From: a virus
Reading direction: 5' to 3' (one strand)
Length of the DNA stretch: 29,723 nucleotides
IMG/VR virus record: IMGVR_UViG_3300046167_000094
Location: 1 to 29,723 of that record
Below the pieces are notes generated by a model. It saw only the letters and a list, made by a program, of their open reading frames with translations. It was not told the origin of the DNA and did no database searches. The translations under genes were made by a program, and so were the position numbers. Shown here in pieces: positions 21,484 through 29,131 of the stretch; the first letter of the stretch is position 1; the number at the start of each line of letters is the position of its first letter.

Positions 21484-21626
21484 CTTTTTAAATTTAAAGC
21501 GTTTAAAAGGCTTGAAACCCACGAATCAATTTTGTTTTTGTCGCTATGCTTTCGCATTTCGTTTTGTGTATACACGTTGACGCGGTTGCCGTCGTGTATA
21601 ATAGTTAATCCTGTTTTTGTTTTCAT
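21480..21626 (-). CDS. Small hypothetical protein (48 residues)
   Basis: ATG at 21624-21626: MKTKTGLTIIHDGNRVNVYT, then a basic middle QNEMRKHSDKNK and WVSSLLNALNLKR. Its TGA overlaps the DUF3310-like start as ATGA, which supports both genes and their starts. No family recognised. Confidence 0.6.
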   Translation of the reverse strand: MKTKTGLTIIHDGNRVNVYTQNEMRKHSDKNKIDSWVSSLLNALNLKR

Positions 21627-21648
21627 GATGTTTTTTATTTTATGATTT

Positions 21649-21825
21649 TTAAATTTTAATTAGACCTAAAAACATTTGAAGTTTTAATATTAATCTTTTA
21701 AAAAATGATATTTGGTTTGACATTAAAAATTCGTTTTCTATTTGATTTAAATAATTATATTGTCTTATATAATCATTTTTTTGTTTAGTAAAATCTTCTA
21801 AATTAATTTTATTTATTTCTTTCAT
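21649..21825 (-). CDS. Small hypothetical protein (58 residues)
   Basis: ATG at 21823-21825: MKEINKINLEDFTKQKNDYI, then RQYNYLNQIENEFLMSNQIS, ending RLILKLQMFLGLIKI. A charged helical N-terminal part is followed by a hydrophobic amphipathic C-terminus. The gene is notably AT-rich with almost no CG dinucleotides, unlike the structural genes around it. Function unknown. Confidence 0.5.
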   Translation of the reverse strand: MKEINKINLEDFTKQKNDYIRQYNYLNQIENEFLMSNQISFFKRLILKLQMFLGLIKI

Positions 21826-21839
21826 TGTTCTAAAATTAT

Positions 21840-21857
21840 GGCGCGCCGAAACGCGCC
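21840..21857 (-). terminator. GC-rich hairpin between two cassette genes
   Basis: GGCGCG and CGCGCC pair across a six-base loop. The following minus-strand tail is only AUAAUUUUAG, so termination would be partial. Confidence 0.45.
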
Positions 21858-21866
21858 GGTTGATAA

Positions 21867-22010
21867 TTATTTTAATGTTTCTAAATATTTTAATAATGGC
21901 ATTAAGTCGTCAAAAAATAATGCTTGCGCATAAGAATAATTTTCCAATTCAACGGCGCGGTTCATTTCCTTTTCAACTTGTTTGATTTGCTCTTTAATAA
22001 AATTCTTCAT
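21867..22010 (-). CDS. Small helical protein (47 residues), first gene of the cassette
   Basis: ATG at 22008-22010: MKNFIKEQIKQVEKEMNRAV, then ELENYSYAQALFFDDLMPLL and KYLETLK. It reads as two helices with an acidic middle. A TATCTTTGT promoter box 29 bases upstream and a GC hairpin behind it mark it as the lead gene of the accessory cassette. Function unknown. Confidence 0.55.
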   Translation of the reverse strand: MKNFIKEQIKQVEKEMNRAVELENYSYAQALFFDDLMPLLKYLETLK

Positions 22011-22039
22011 AATGTTTAATTTTATCGGTTTTGTGTGAT

Positions 22040-22048
22040 ACAAAGATA
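22040..22048 (-). promoter_or_regulatory. Promoter -7 box TATCTTTGT for the accessory cassette
   Basis: TATCTTTG plus T on the minus strand, a full match to TAnnTTTG. No TTTG is seen 19 bases upstream; instead an A/T-rich stretch with phased T-tracts lies at 22074-22111. Confidence 0.55.
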
Positions 22049-22073
22049 ATAGTTTATTTTGGTTTTAAAAGAA

Positions 22074-22111
22074 TTTTTTCAGTTTTTTTTAAAGTTTTTT
22101 TTGTTTTTTTT
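22074..22111. repeat. Phased T-tracts (possible DNA bend) upstream of the cassette promoter
   Basis: Four T-runs of 6, 8, 8 and 8 bases begin at 22074, 22083, 22095 and 22104, spaced 9-12 bases, close to one helical turn. Phased A/T tracts often bend DNA. The tract lies between the capsid terminator and the cassette promoter. Confidence 0.4.
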
Positions 22112-22147
22112 GAGTTCTTATCTGTTGGGCGCCTAAAAATAAAGCAT

Positions 22148-22180
22148 AAAAAAAAGGCCTAAAAATTAATTTAGACCTTT
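22148..22180 (-). terminator. Intrinsic terminator after the capsid gene
   Basis: Minus RNA AAAGGUCUAAA pairs with UUUAGGCCUUU over 11 positions with one G-U wobble, followed by a U run. Confidence 0.8.
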
Positions 22181-22203
22181 AATTGTTGGTTAGTTAACCT
22201 TTA

Positions 22204-23388
22204 TTATGGTGTTTCAAGCGCTGCTTTTGCAGTTGCGAAGTCACCCGTTACAAACGCATTTGGTAAATAGTTTGTTAAAGCTACTCTTTCGCTTACTCTT
22301 ACAGTAACGAATCCATCACGAACGTTTGTTCCGTCTTCTCTGAAGAACTCAACGTTGATTCCATCACGAACCCAAAGTTGTGTTCCAACGCCAAAGTTTC
22401 CAATTAAGAAATCGCCCGCAGGTATTGCAGTATTTAGAACAACTTTCACGCCCATAAATACCGGCTGAAGACCGTTGTAAACTTGGTCTTTAAGGTAGTT
22501 ATTTTGTGAATCTTTTAATAAAAGGATTTTGTGGAAATCTGAAGGGTTTAACAAAATACAATCAGCGTTGTAGTTAGCACCGGCCAATTGGTTAAGTGCC
22601 GCAACAATTACGTCAAAGTCATTTGCGTTGTCAACAGAATCAGCTAAATCACCCGCAGCGAATGCAGTTGCATCAGTAATGATTCCGCTTAATTGCGCAC
22701 CAGAACCCGTTCCACTTAAAATTTGTGTGTCCTCAACTTCAAGAAGTTTTTCCGGCGCACGCGCTGAAAGGTAAGAAGTCAATTGTGGTGTATCTGCCAA
22801 CATTTCTTCAGAAATACGGAAATAAGTTCCGATTTTTCTAACGTTAGCGTCTGCCGCAGTCATATCGAAATCGGACTGTGTCAATGTAGTACCTTCAGCA
22901 GTTGCCGCAGCACCGTTTGAATATCCGCTTTCTTTTACGAAACGTACAACATCACTTTGCGTTGAACCTTGTGCCAATAACTGACGAATATGCGTCGGTC
23001 TTGTTGGATCAAACTTGTAACCTGGTACTCTGTCCGCAGGGATTACTTCACCGGTAAAATCGGCGCCAACAGTCATGTCAGCTTTGATTTCAAATGATGC
23101 GCTTCTTGAATTACCTTTTGCAAGGCTTTCAATTGCACCACCTTCAAATGCTTCGTTTAAAGCGCCTTTGAATGTCATTCTTTTTTTAGCGCTGAACATT
23201 TTTTTGTTAGATACTTCAATGGCATCTAATCTTTCGTTTAATTTAGTCGCCATTTCTGAAACTTCAGACTTAACGATTTCGTTTGCCTTAACAACAACGT
23301 TTTCAACAACTTCGTTGTTAGACTTTTCGATTTTTGAATCAATAGCATTATTGAATTGATCCAATTGGTTTTTTAAATTTTCTTCCAT
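22204..23388 (-). CDS. Major capsid protein, HK97 fold
   Basis: 394 residues. The first 75 or so are a charged coiled-coil scaffold (delta) region (MEENLKNQLDQFNNAIDSKI), probably removed by the protease encoded just upstream. The mature part has typical HK97-family segments: TFKGALNEAFEGGAIESLAK, RVPGYKFDPTRPTHIRQLLA, TAADANVRKIGTYFRISEEM, LLNPSDFHKILLLKDSQNNY, and near the end FREDGTNVRDGFVTVRVSER. It forms the icosahedral shell. It begins two bases after the protease stop, with a strong terminator behind it. Confidence 0.92.
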   Translation of the reverse strand: MEENLKNQLDQFNNAIDSKIEKSNNEVVENVVVKANEIVKSEVSEMATKLNERLDAIEVSNKKMFSAKKRMTFKGALNEAFEGGAIESLAKGNSRSASFEIKADMTVGADFTGEVIPADRVPGYKFDPTRPTHIRQLLAQGSTQSDVVRFVKESGYSNGAAATAEGTTLTQSDFDMTAADANVRKIGTYFRISEEMLADTPQLTSYLSARAPEKLLEVEDTQILSGTGSGAQLSGIITDATAFAAGDLADSVDNANDFDVIVAALNQLAGANYNADCILLNPSDFHKILLLKDSQNNYLKDQVYNGLQPVFMGVKVVLNTAIPAGDFLIGNFGVGTQLWVRDGINVEFFREDGTNVRDGFVTVRVSERVALTNYLPNAFVTGDFATAKAALETP

Positions 23389-23390
23389 TT

Positions 23391-24080
23391 TTATTTTTTT
23401 AAGGAATTTATTAAATAATTGAACACTTCGGAATCATTGTTTTTTACCTCAACATTCGGCGAAGTGATTTCATCAACCGGCTTCGTGAACTCAATAAATA
23501 ATGATTTAAGTTTTTGTATCTCGGCTTCAATGGCAAATCCCATTTCGTCCGATATTTCGCCTTTGCGAATTAATTTTGTTAGGTTGTCGTAACGCTTTGA
23601 AAGTTTTTCAACGTCAACGTTACCCTTTACGTCTAATATTTTGGCTTGGTCATTTGCTGCTAATGTTACGGCGCTTATTTCGTACAGTTTAACTTCTGTT
23701 ATTTCTCTGTAATCGCCTTTATTGTTTTTTTGCATTGGCATAATACCAACTGAATTTTCGGTAATTACACCGGATTTCATTAACTCGACAACGTCTTTTC
23801 CTAATTGTGTTTTAGCAATTTCCGCCACGAATACTAATCCCTTTTCGTCTTCATATAATTCAGTCATTTTGCCGATAGGTTGGTTCATATCGTGCTGATA
23901 TAAATATTTAACACGTTCACCGTTTTCGGCAATAGTCTTTTTGTACGCGCCTTTCATAATCACGTCATTGTCGGAATCTTTATTCCCGAAATAACTGCCG
24001 TAACCTTTTATAATTCCGGCCTTTTCGTCCGCATCAATTAATTCGCCAACCGGCGCCGCTTTGTAAAGAATTGTATTCAT
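23391..24080 (-). CDS. Prohead maturation protease (HK97 gp4/S78-like)
   Basis: 229 residues. Family pattern: IIKGYGSYFGNKDSDNDVIM, VKYLYQHDMNQPIGKM (about residues 57-72) with the active His, KSGVITENSVGIMPMQ (about 102-117) with the nucleophile Ser, and VKLYEISAVTLAANDQA (about 129-145). It cleaves the capsid delta domain and itself during maturation. Gene order portal, MuF, protease, capsid is standard. A TATATTTAC promoter box lies 13 bases upstream. Confidence 0.88.
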   Translation of the reverse strand: MNTILYKAAPVGELIDADEKAGIIKGYGSYFGNKDSDNDVIMKGAYKKTIAENGERVKYLYQHDMNQPIGKMTELYEDEKGLVFVAEIAKTQLGKDVVELMKSGVITENSVGIMPMQKNNKGDYREITEVKLYEISAVTLAANDQAKILDVKGNVDVEKLSKRYDNLTKLIRKGEISDEMGFAIEAEIQKLKSLFIEFTKPVDEITSPNVEVKNNDSEVFNYLINSLKK

Positions 24081-24093
24081 AAGAAAAATTTTT

Positions 24094-24102
24094 GTAAATA
24101 TA
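24094..24102 (-). promoter_or_regulatory. Promoter -7 box TATATTTAC before the protease gene
   Basis: Minus strand TTCGTATATTTACAAAAA, identical over 18 bases to the stretch before the tail tube gene. The -7 box is 13 bases from the ATG. It could raise protease and capsid expression separately from upstream genes. Confidence 0.45.
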
Positions 24103-24109
24103 CGAATTT

Positions 24110-24292
24110 TTAAAATTGCGTTGGTTCACCTTCTTCAAACACGATTTTATTTTTTTGTTCGGGTAAAGGTTTGAAATGTTCTATAAAAACACCCATATCA
24201 AAAGGTATTCCATCGGGAAAAGCATTGCAACCACCGGACAAAGGCCTTAAATGTTTGCAGCGATTGCAAATGTAATTTTCTTTTTGATCCAT
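24110..24292 (-). CDS. Small Cys-containing protein between MuF and protease
   Basis: 60 residues: MDQKENYICNRCKHLRPLSG, then GCNAFPDGIPFDMGVF and an acidic tail IVFEEGEPTQF. CxxC plus a later Cys may bind a metal. Similar short proteins, with an AFPDGIP motif, occur next to MuF genes in phages generally, whether or not a toxin domain is present, as far as I recall. That argues for a virion or assembly role. Being directly downstream of a toxin-like domain, it is also the only candidate immunity gene. Confidence 0.6.
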   Translation of the reverse strand: MDQKENYICNRCKHLRPLSGGCNAFPDGIPFDMGVFIEHFKPLPEQKNKIVFEEGEPTQF

Positions 24293-24295
24293 AAT

Positions 24296-25855
24296 TTATT
24301 TTTTATAAAATTCATCTATTAATTCACCAACCAATTTCGCATAATAAGAAGGGTTTGAACTCAATTGATATTCCGTCCAACATTCCGCCATAAATTCATC
24401 TGCGTTTTTTGATGCGTATTTACCCAAAAATATTTCATTGAAACCTTTAAAGTTGTTTGTTTCTCTATATTTTAATAAATTTTTAGTGTATTCACGTTTA
24501 ATTTTTGTAATGTTTCGCCAAAATTCTATTTCTGAATTTAAACCGGAACGTGTTAAAACGTGTCCCATCTCATGTACTAATGTTGATAAAAAGTTTTTAT
24601 CTGCATCAATTGCGCTTTTAAATCTTAAATTATCAAATCTATCACTAAATAATCCCCTTGTTCTATTAGCTAATTTATCGGTTTCATCACCTAAATTTAA
24701 TTCCCATAATTCAGATTTTGTTCTTCCGCGTTTTATATAACCAAAACTTCTTCGGGTTGATTTGTTTTTTATAATAATATTCCTAATAAAATTTGCTTCT
24801 CTATCAAAATTATATAAATTAAAAAGACGTTCTAATTCTGCTAATCGTAAATTGTATTGTTCAACTGTTAATGAACGCGACATTGTTAATTTATCAACCT
24901 TAAATTTATTATTTGTGAACAATTCAGACAATTGGCGCCTTGCTTCTGCTATTGTTTTAGCTACATTTTCAACACCCGAAACAATTGTTGTTCCAATAGC
25001 GCTCGCAAAGTCGCCTAATCCAAACCCGGTTGTTGAGCCGCCGCCTAATCCAAAGTTTATATTAGTAATATCACCAACAGTTTGTGCGCCCTCTATTGGA
25101 AAATATGCAACAGAACAACGGCAATTGATACATTCCGCAGCACCGCCCGCGGGATCGCCCGGAAACATCATTGGTTGACCGCCAACTAAAAAAGTATTGT
25201 TAGCCATTACAATTTGACCGTCGGCCTCTGAATGTGTGTCGCGCGTCCTATCGTCAAAACTTGCAATCCATTCTTTTTGCATTTGTTCCGACGGGAAAAT
25301 AGTTTGTGCGGCTTGTGTTTGTGCAAAGTTAGCCGCCGCCGTCGCTTCAGTACGAACAACACGTTCGGCTTGCCATTGTGAATACTTATTGAATTGGTTT
25401 CGTAATATACGCCCACGTTCAACCGCGCCCAATGTCATAAACTCGGGATTGCGCATCAACCTTTGTGTTATTTCAATTAAAGTTTTGCGAGCCGTTCCGC
25501 TTACCAATGTTACACGTTCCGCGCCCATTGCTGAACCAAACGCACCAAACGCATTTCGCCAAATGTCATCAATGTCGGTAGTGTCAACGGCTTTTTTTAT
25601 AAATCTATTTATATTGTTGGCGTACCATTTAGCAAACCGCATTCCAATATCTGTATATAAATCACGATAAATTTTTAATAAATCTTTCTCGTTAAATAAT
25701 AGTTGGAAATTGGTTTGACCGTCTGCAATAAACGATTCAATGCCTTTGTTGTATTCACGTTTATAAAAACGCTTTACAATGGCGATTTGTTTTTTTTCAG
25801 CGATGTCTAATTGCTTTTCAAACGCCGATTGCCATTTGTCTTTGTCTATTGCCAA
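24296..25855 (-). CDS. MuF head morphogenesis protein with C-terminal zincin-like domain
   Basis: 519 residues, starting at a TTG (MAIDKDKWQSAFEKQ); no ATG lies between it and the in-frame stop four codons upstream. Residues 1-255 are a MuF/SPP1 gp7-type head protein: RVVRTEATAAANFAQ (165-179), FDDRTRDTHSEADGQIV (200-216) and AECINCRCSVAYF (240-252). A Gly-rich linker follows, then a C-terminal region with LVHEMGH (426-432), an HExxH zinc motif, and NADEFMAECWTEY (484-496), which may give the third ligand. MuF fusions with variable C-terminal domains are known polymorphic toxins of phages, carried in the virion. The 24.4-24.9 kb part is poorer in CG dinucleotides than the MuF part, suggesting a swapped-in domain. 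Confidence 0.8.
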   Translation of the reverse strand: MAIDKDKWQSAFEKQLDIAEKKQIAIVKRFYKREYNKGIESFIADGQTNFQLLFNEKDLLKIYRDLYTDIGMRFAKWYANNINRFIKKAVDTTDIDDIWRNAFGAFGSAMGAERVTLVSGTARKTLIEITQRLMRNPEFMTLGAVERGRILRNQFNKYSQWQAERVVRTEATAAANFAQTQAAQTIFPSEQMQKEWIASFDDRTRDTHSEADGQIVMANNTFLVGGQPMMFPGDPAGGAAECINCRCSVAYFPIEGAQTVGDITNINFGLGGGSTTGFGLGDFASAIGTTIVSGVENVAKTIAEARRQLSELFTNNKFKVDKLTMSRSLTVEQYNLRLAELERLFNLYNFDREANFIRNIIIKNKSTRRSFGYIKRGRTKSELWELNLGDETDKLANRTRGLFSDRFDNLRFKSAIDADKNFLSTLVHEMGHVLTRSGLNSEIEFWRNITKIKREYTKNLLKYRETNNFKGFNEIFLGKYASKNADEFMAECWTEYQLSSNPSYYAKLVGELIDEFYKK

Positions 25856-25856
25856 A

Positions 25857-27899
25857 CTAATCGTTTATTTGGTTCAGTTTTTTATTTACCCAATCACGCA
25901 TTGCAGTTCCACCCCAAAGATTCCACGAAACAAAACCATTGTCGCGCCATGGTGTGTCTTTATAACGGTCCGCAATTGTTTGATTGCCTTCGTGTCTTGC
26001 AAAAAATGATTTAATGCGGTTAAGCATTTCAACTGTTAATGGTTCGCGGTTTGCTAACATTGACGCACGACGCCAACCCGTAGGCGTTCCCGCGCGCACC
26101 TCATCACCGTATTTTTCGCGCCATTCAATCATTCGTTTAGCGTTATTTGTTGCGGTCTGCGGGTATGTTGTAAACGTTTCGTTTTTTTCTGTTGGTTTGT
26201 CTTTGCTGCTCATTGGGTGACCTTCGGGCAATAAATCGGTGTCGTGTTTGCCACCTCTAAATTTACCGTTCTTTAACGCATATAAGAATGAATTAACGCG
26301 AGCCATTGCCCATTGTTGCGGTGATGATACTGAAGGCCGTACACTTGACGGGTTTGTTCTATATGCACCAATGCCACGTTCGTAAACCTCAAACAATATT
26401 GAAACAGTTGTTCGTTTGTCTTTGTCGTCGCCAACTTCGTCGTTGTGTTCGTCGATTTTATTTTGCAACGCTAATTTAAGGCGTTCCGAAATCTCTTTTT
26501 TTTTTAGGGTTTCGTCTTTGTTTAAAAACTTATTGACGTCAACGTCTATACTTTCAACGGGCATTTCAACGTCATTAGATTGCACCGGAATAAGATTCGC
26601 CGGAATATAATAATCATCCAATTGTGACGTTTCCTCATCTTTTCCGTAATTCATAGCCGCACGCTTTTCGTTTGGTGTGATCCACCACGCCTTTGACAAT
26701 TGGTCCACGACTTTGTCGGTTTCTTCTTGTAACTCTGGAATAACTGAAAAATCAAATTCAATACAAAGTTTGTCACCGTATTTTGGCGCTAACCAACGAT
26801 TTAATTCGTCTTTAATCTTTAACAGTTCGGGAATAACCGCGTTTTGATATAACGCCTTTTTTGCTTCCTTCATATTGTTATATGACGACGATTCGGTGTT
26901 GTTTAGTAGTTGAACCGGTACGTTGTAGATATTACATAAATCTTTTATACTCGCGTTGTATTGCTCAATCAATGAAACGTCCGCAGCATTCAATCCAAAG
27001 TTAACCCACGACAATTTTTTCGGTGTTATAATAACATCACCCGCATTGTCTGAACCTTGAAATTGTTTTCGGAATTTGTCTTTTAATTGTTGCGCTTGTA
27101 CTTCGTTAATGTCGCCCTCATCACTCATTAATAAACCACGCGCCGTTTGATTTTGTAGATACTTAACACCCGTTTGAACCGCTTCATTGTTTGTTGTTAA
27201 TGAACGTAACCCCGCACGCAATGGCGATTGTCCATATAAATGTGAACCTGTTCCATCATAATAAGGGTTAAAATCTTTAATGTGGCATATTTCTTCAGCA
27301 GGTATTTCAAACGTTCCGTTGTATTCTATTTTGTATTTTGATACGGGTTTCATTATACCGCCGGAAACGATTTCCATAATCTGCGACGGCATCACATAAA
27401 GTTCAGTATATTTTCCAACATTGGCGCCGGTATCGGGTCCTATTCCGTAGATATAACGGTTTCCCGTTAATTTACCGAATGCGATTAATTCAGTTATCCA
27501 ACTATTGTATGATTGCGCCGGATTTGGACGTTCCAATAATTTATGCAATTCGGTGTCTTGTAACTCAACCAACGAACGTTTTTGTAACATTGCCGCCTTG
27601 TGTATTGTCGCAGCGTCAAACGTTCCGGACGTCATGGCCTTATATCTTTTATAATCGTTTTCGTTTGTCTTTTCGTAAACTTGAAACGGAATTGTTGTCG
27701 CCGCTTTTGTAATTAAATTAACCAACGCGTAAATCGTTGAATTTTTTCTGTACCCTTCTGTAATATAGGAATCGTCATTTTCCGGATTCCAAACGATTGA
27801 TTCGCCCAACCAATTATAAATTGCGTTGTTGTATTGTTGTGCGGTTTGTTGTGCGTTTTTTGAAATTATAGACTTAAAGCGGTCGAGTAATGATGCCAT
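25857..27899 (-). CDS. Portal protein with two-module C-terminal extension
   Basis: 680 residues; the portal family normally ends around 400-450. Residues 1-440 are the portal: YRKNSTIYALVNLITKAATT (50-69), FGKLTGNRYIYGIGPDTG (141-158), GQSPLRAGLRSLTTNNEA (223-240), the LNNTESSSYNNMKEA membrane-like stem segment (332-346) and VDQLSKAWWITPNEKRAAMN (398-417). An acidic linker leads into module A (about 500-562, GIGAYRTNPSSVRPSVSS then GKFRGGKHDTDLLPEGHP) and module B (about 586-677, KRMIEWREKYGDEVRAGTPT then RYKDTPWRDNGFVSWNLWGG). It is the DNA entry channel. The MuF TTG start lies two bases after its stop. Confidence 0.88.
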   Translation of the reverse strand: MASLLDRFKSIISKNAQQTAQQYNNAIYNWLGESIVWNPENDDSYITEGYRKNSTIYALVNLITKAATTIPFQVYEKTNENDYKRYKAMTSGTFDAATIHKAAMLQKRSLVELQDTELHKLLERPNPAQSYNSWITELIAFGKLTGNRYIYGIGPDTGANVGKYTELYVMPSQIMEIVSGGIMKPVSKYKIEYNGTFEIPAEEICHIKDFNPYYDGTGSHLYGQSPLRAGLRSLTTNNEAVQTGVKYLQNQTARGLLMSDEGDINEVQAQQLKDKFRKQFQGSDNAGDVIITPKKLSWVNFGLNAADVSLIEQYNASIKDLCNIYNVPVQLLNNTESSSYNNMKEAKKALYQNAVIPELLKIKDELNRWLAPKYGDKLCIEFDFSVIPELQEETDKVVDQLSKAWWITPNEKRAAMNYGKDEETSQLDDYYIPANLIPVQSNDVEMPVESIDVDVNKFLNKDETLKKKEISERLKLALQNKIDEHNDEVGDDKDKRTTVSILFEVYERGIGAYRTNPSSVRPSVSSPQQWAMARVNSFLYALKNGKFRGGKHDTDLLPEGHPMSSKDKPTEKNETFTTYPQTATNNAKRMIEWREKYGDEVRAGTPTGWRRASMLANREPLTVEMLNRIKSFFARHEGNQTIADRYKDTPWRDNGFVSWNLWGGTAMRDWVNKKLNQIND

Positions 27900-27923
27900 A
27901 TTTTATTGATGTATAAAATTTTC

Positions 27924-27932
27924 GTAAAAATA
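27924..27932 (-). promoter_or_regulatory. Promoter -7 box TATTTTTAC before the portal gene
   Basis: Minus strand TTTTGTATTTTTACGAAAA, a variant of the string before protease and tail tube genes, 24 bases before the portal ATG and after the terminase end. Confidence 0.4.
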
Positions 27933-27951
27933 CAAAATTTAAAATTGTTTT

Positions 27952-28127
27952 TTAGACGACAAAAAATTCAGTTCGGTTTTTGTATTTAGAATAAACGGCG
28001 TAACGCAATGCGTCCATCAAATGGTTGTTGGCGTCAATAGGTTTATTTATAATCGTTTCGTCTTTTAATTGCTGCCAATAATACGAATGTTGTTCGCGTT
28101 TTAGATTGTTTGATTCGTTACTGAACA
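27952..28127 (-). pseudogene. Out-of-frame C-terminal part of terminase large subunit
   Basis: After the stop at 28118-28120 the +1 frame continues SNNLKREQHSYYWQQLKDET, then NKPIDANNHLMDALRYAVYS and stops at 27952-27954. The H-x-x-D-A-x-R-Y signature is the classic end of TerL nuclease domains, so this is clearly the missing C-terminus. Joined, the protein would have 392 residues. Confidence 0.75.
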
Positions 28128-29131
28128 AACACTTCGTGTTCTTTTATTAAACTAATCCCTGCATTTATTGAGCCTGCGCCCTTGACCGCACCTTTTGCCA
28201 ATATACCCATTTGACGCAATTCGACGATGGATTTTGGTTCTGCTGAATCACAATAGGCCAACACGTCCGCCTTGCCTATGTTTTTTAAAAAGTTTGCAAT
28301 GTCGCGGTTGGTCATTCCTTTTTTATACATTAACTCATTGATATATATTTTATCTTTTATTTTGCCGATTTCTAAAATCGCTAATTCATCATTGGTAAAT
28401 CCAAAGTCAATGCCTATCACCGTTTCGTCAAACTCTGGGAATTCAGCTAATGGAATATATTTCCAATTCGTAAAGATTTGACGGTTTGAAAATTGTGCGC
28501 GTTGGCCTTCACCATAGACGCGCCAATAATCGGGGTCACGTTCTTTAATGCGTTCGATTTCTTGGACCAATTCAGACGGTAGGAATTTATTGTCTTTGTA
28601 CGTTGTAATAAATAAATCGCAATCATCGCGTTCAATAACTTCATTGTAAAGCCAATGTATCGGGTCCGATGGGTTGAAGTCAATAATCATTTCATCAATT
28701 GTTCGCATTGATAGTTGGCGAAAGTCTTCAAACATTAATTCATTGCTTTCATTCAAAAAACAAATATTATGTTTTGCACCCCTAATCTTTTGAGGATCAT
28801 CTGTTGAAATGAATTGAACCATTGAACCATTGTATCGAAATACGTTTTCGGCTTTGTTGTGGACGCCTTTATAATATATGCCTAACTTTGTGGCAATAGA
28901 AACAAAATCACGCAATACGGAACGTTTTAACGCAGGTAATGTTTTCCGCACTATTGAGATTGTCAAAGGCTTTTTTGTGGTTGTTAGCTTATAAATTAAA
29001 TATTGACAAATGGCGTACGTTTTCCCCGAACGTGTTCCGCCTTGATGTACTTTAATTCGCGCCGTTGAATTTAATGTTTGGTAAAATTGAACGTTGCAAA
29101 ATTCTTTTATTTGTCCTTTGCCGGTGTCCAT
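28118..29131 (-). CDS. Terminase large subunit, frame broken near the C-terminus
   Basis: 337 residues in the open frame. ATPase part: Walker A HQGGTRSGKTY (about residues 29-39), Walker B-like NICFLNESNE (about 122-131), MRTIDEMIIDFNPSDPIHWL (about 142-161). Nuclease part: VIGIDFGFTNDELAILEIGK with the first Asp (about 237-256) and VLAYCDSAEPKSIVELRQMG (about 291-310). It ends EHEVFVQ at TAA 28118-28120, just where the conserved H-x-x-D-A-x-R-Y block should follow, and that block is found in the +1 frame. This motor cuts and packages DNA. The start overlaps the small subunit by 25 bases. Confidence 0.85.
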   Translation of the reverse strand: MDTGKGQIKEFCNVQFYQTLNSTARIKVHQGGTRSGKTYAICQYLIYKLTTTKKPLTISIVRKTLPALKRSVLRDFVSIATKLGIYYKGVHNKAENVFRYNGSMVQFISTDDPQKIRGAKHNICFLNESNELMFEDFRQLSMRTIDEMIIDFNPSDPIHWLYNEVIERDDCDLFITTYKDNKFLPSELVQEIERIKERDPDYWRVYGEGQRAQFSNRQIFTNWKYIPLAEFPEFDETVIGIDFGFTNDELAILEIGKIKDKIYINELMYKKGMTNRDIANFLKNIGKADVLAYCDSAEPKSIVELRQMGILAKGAVKGAGSINAGISLIKEHEVFVQ

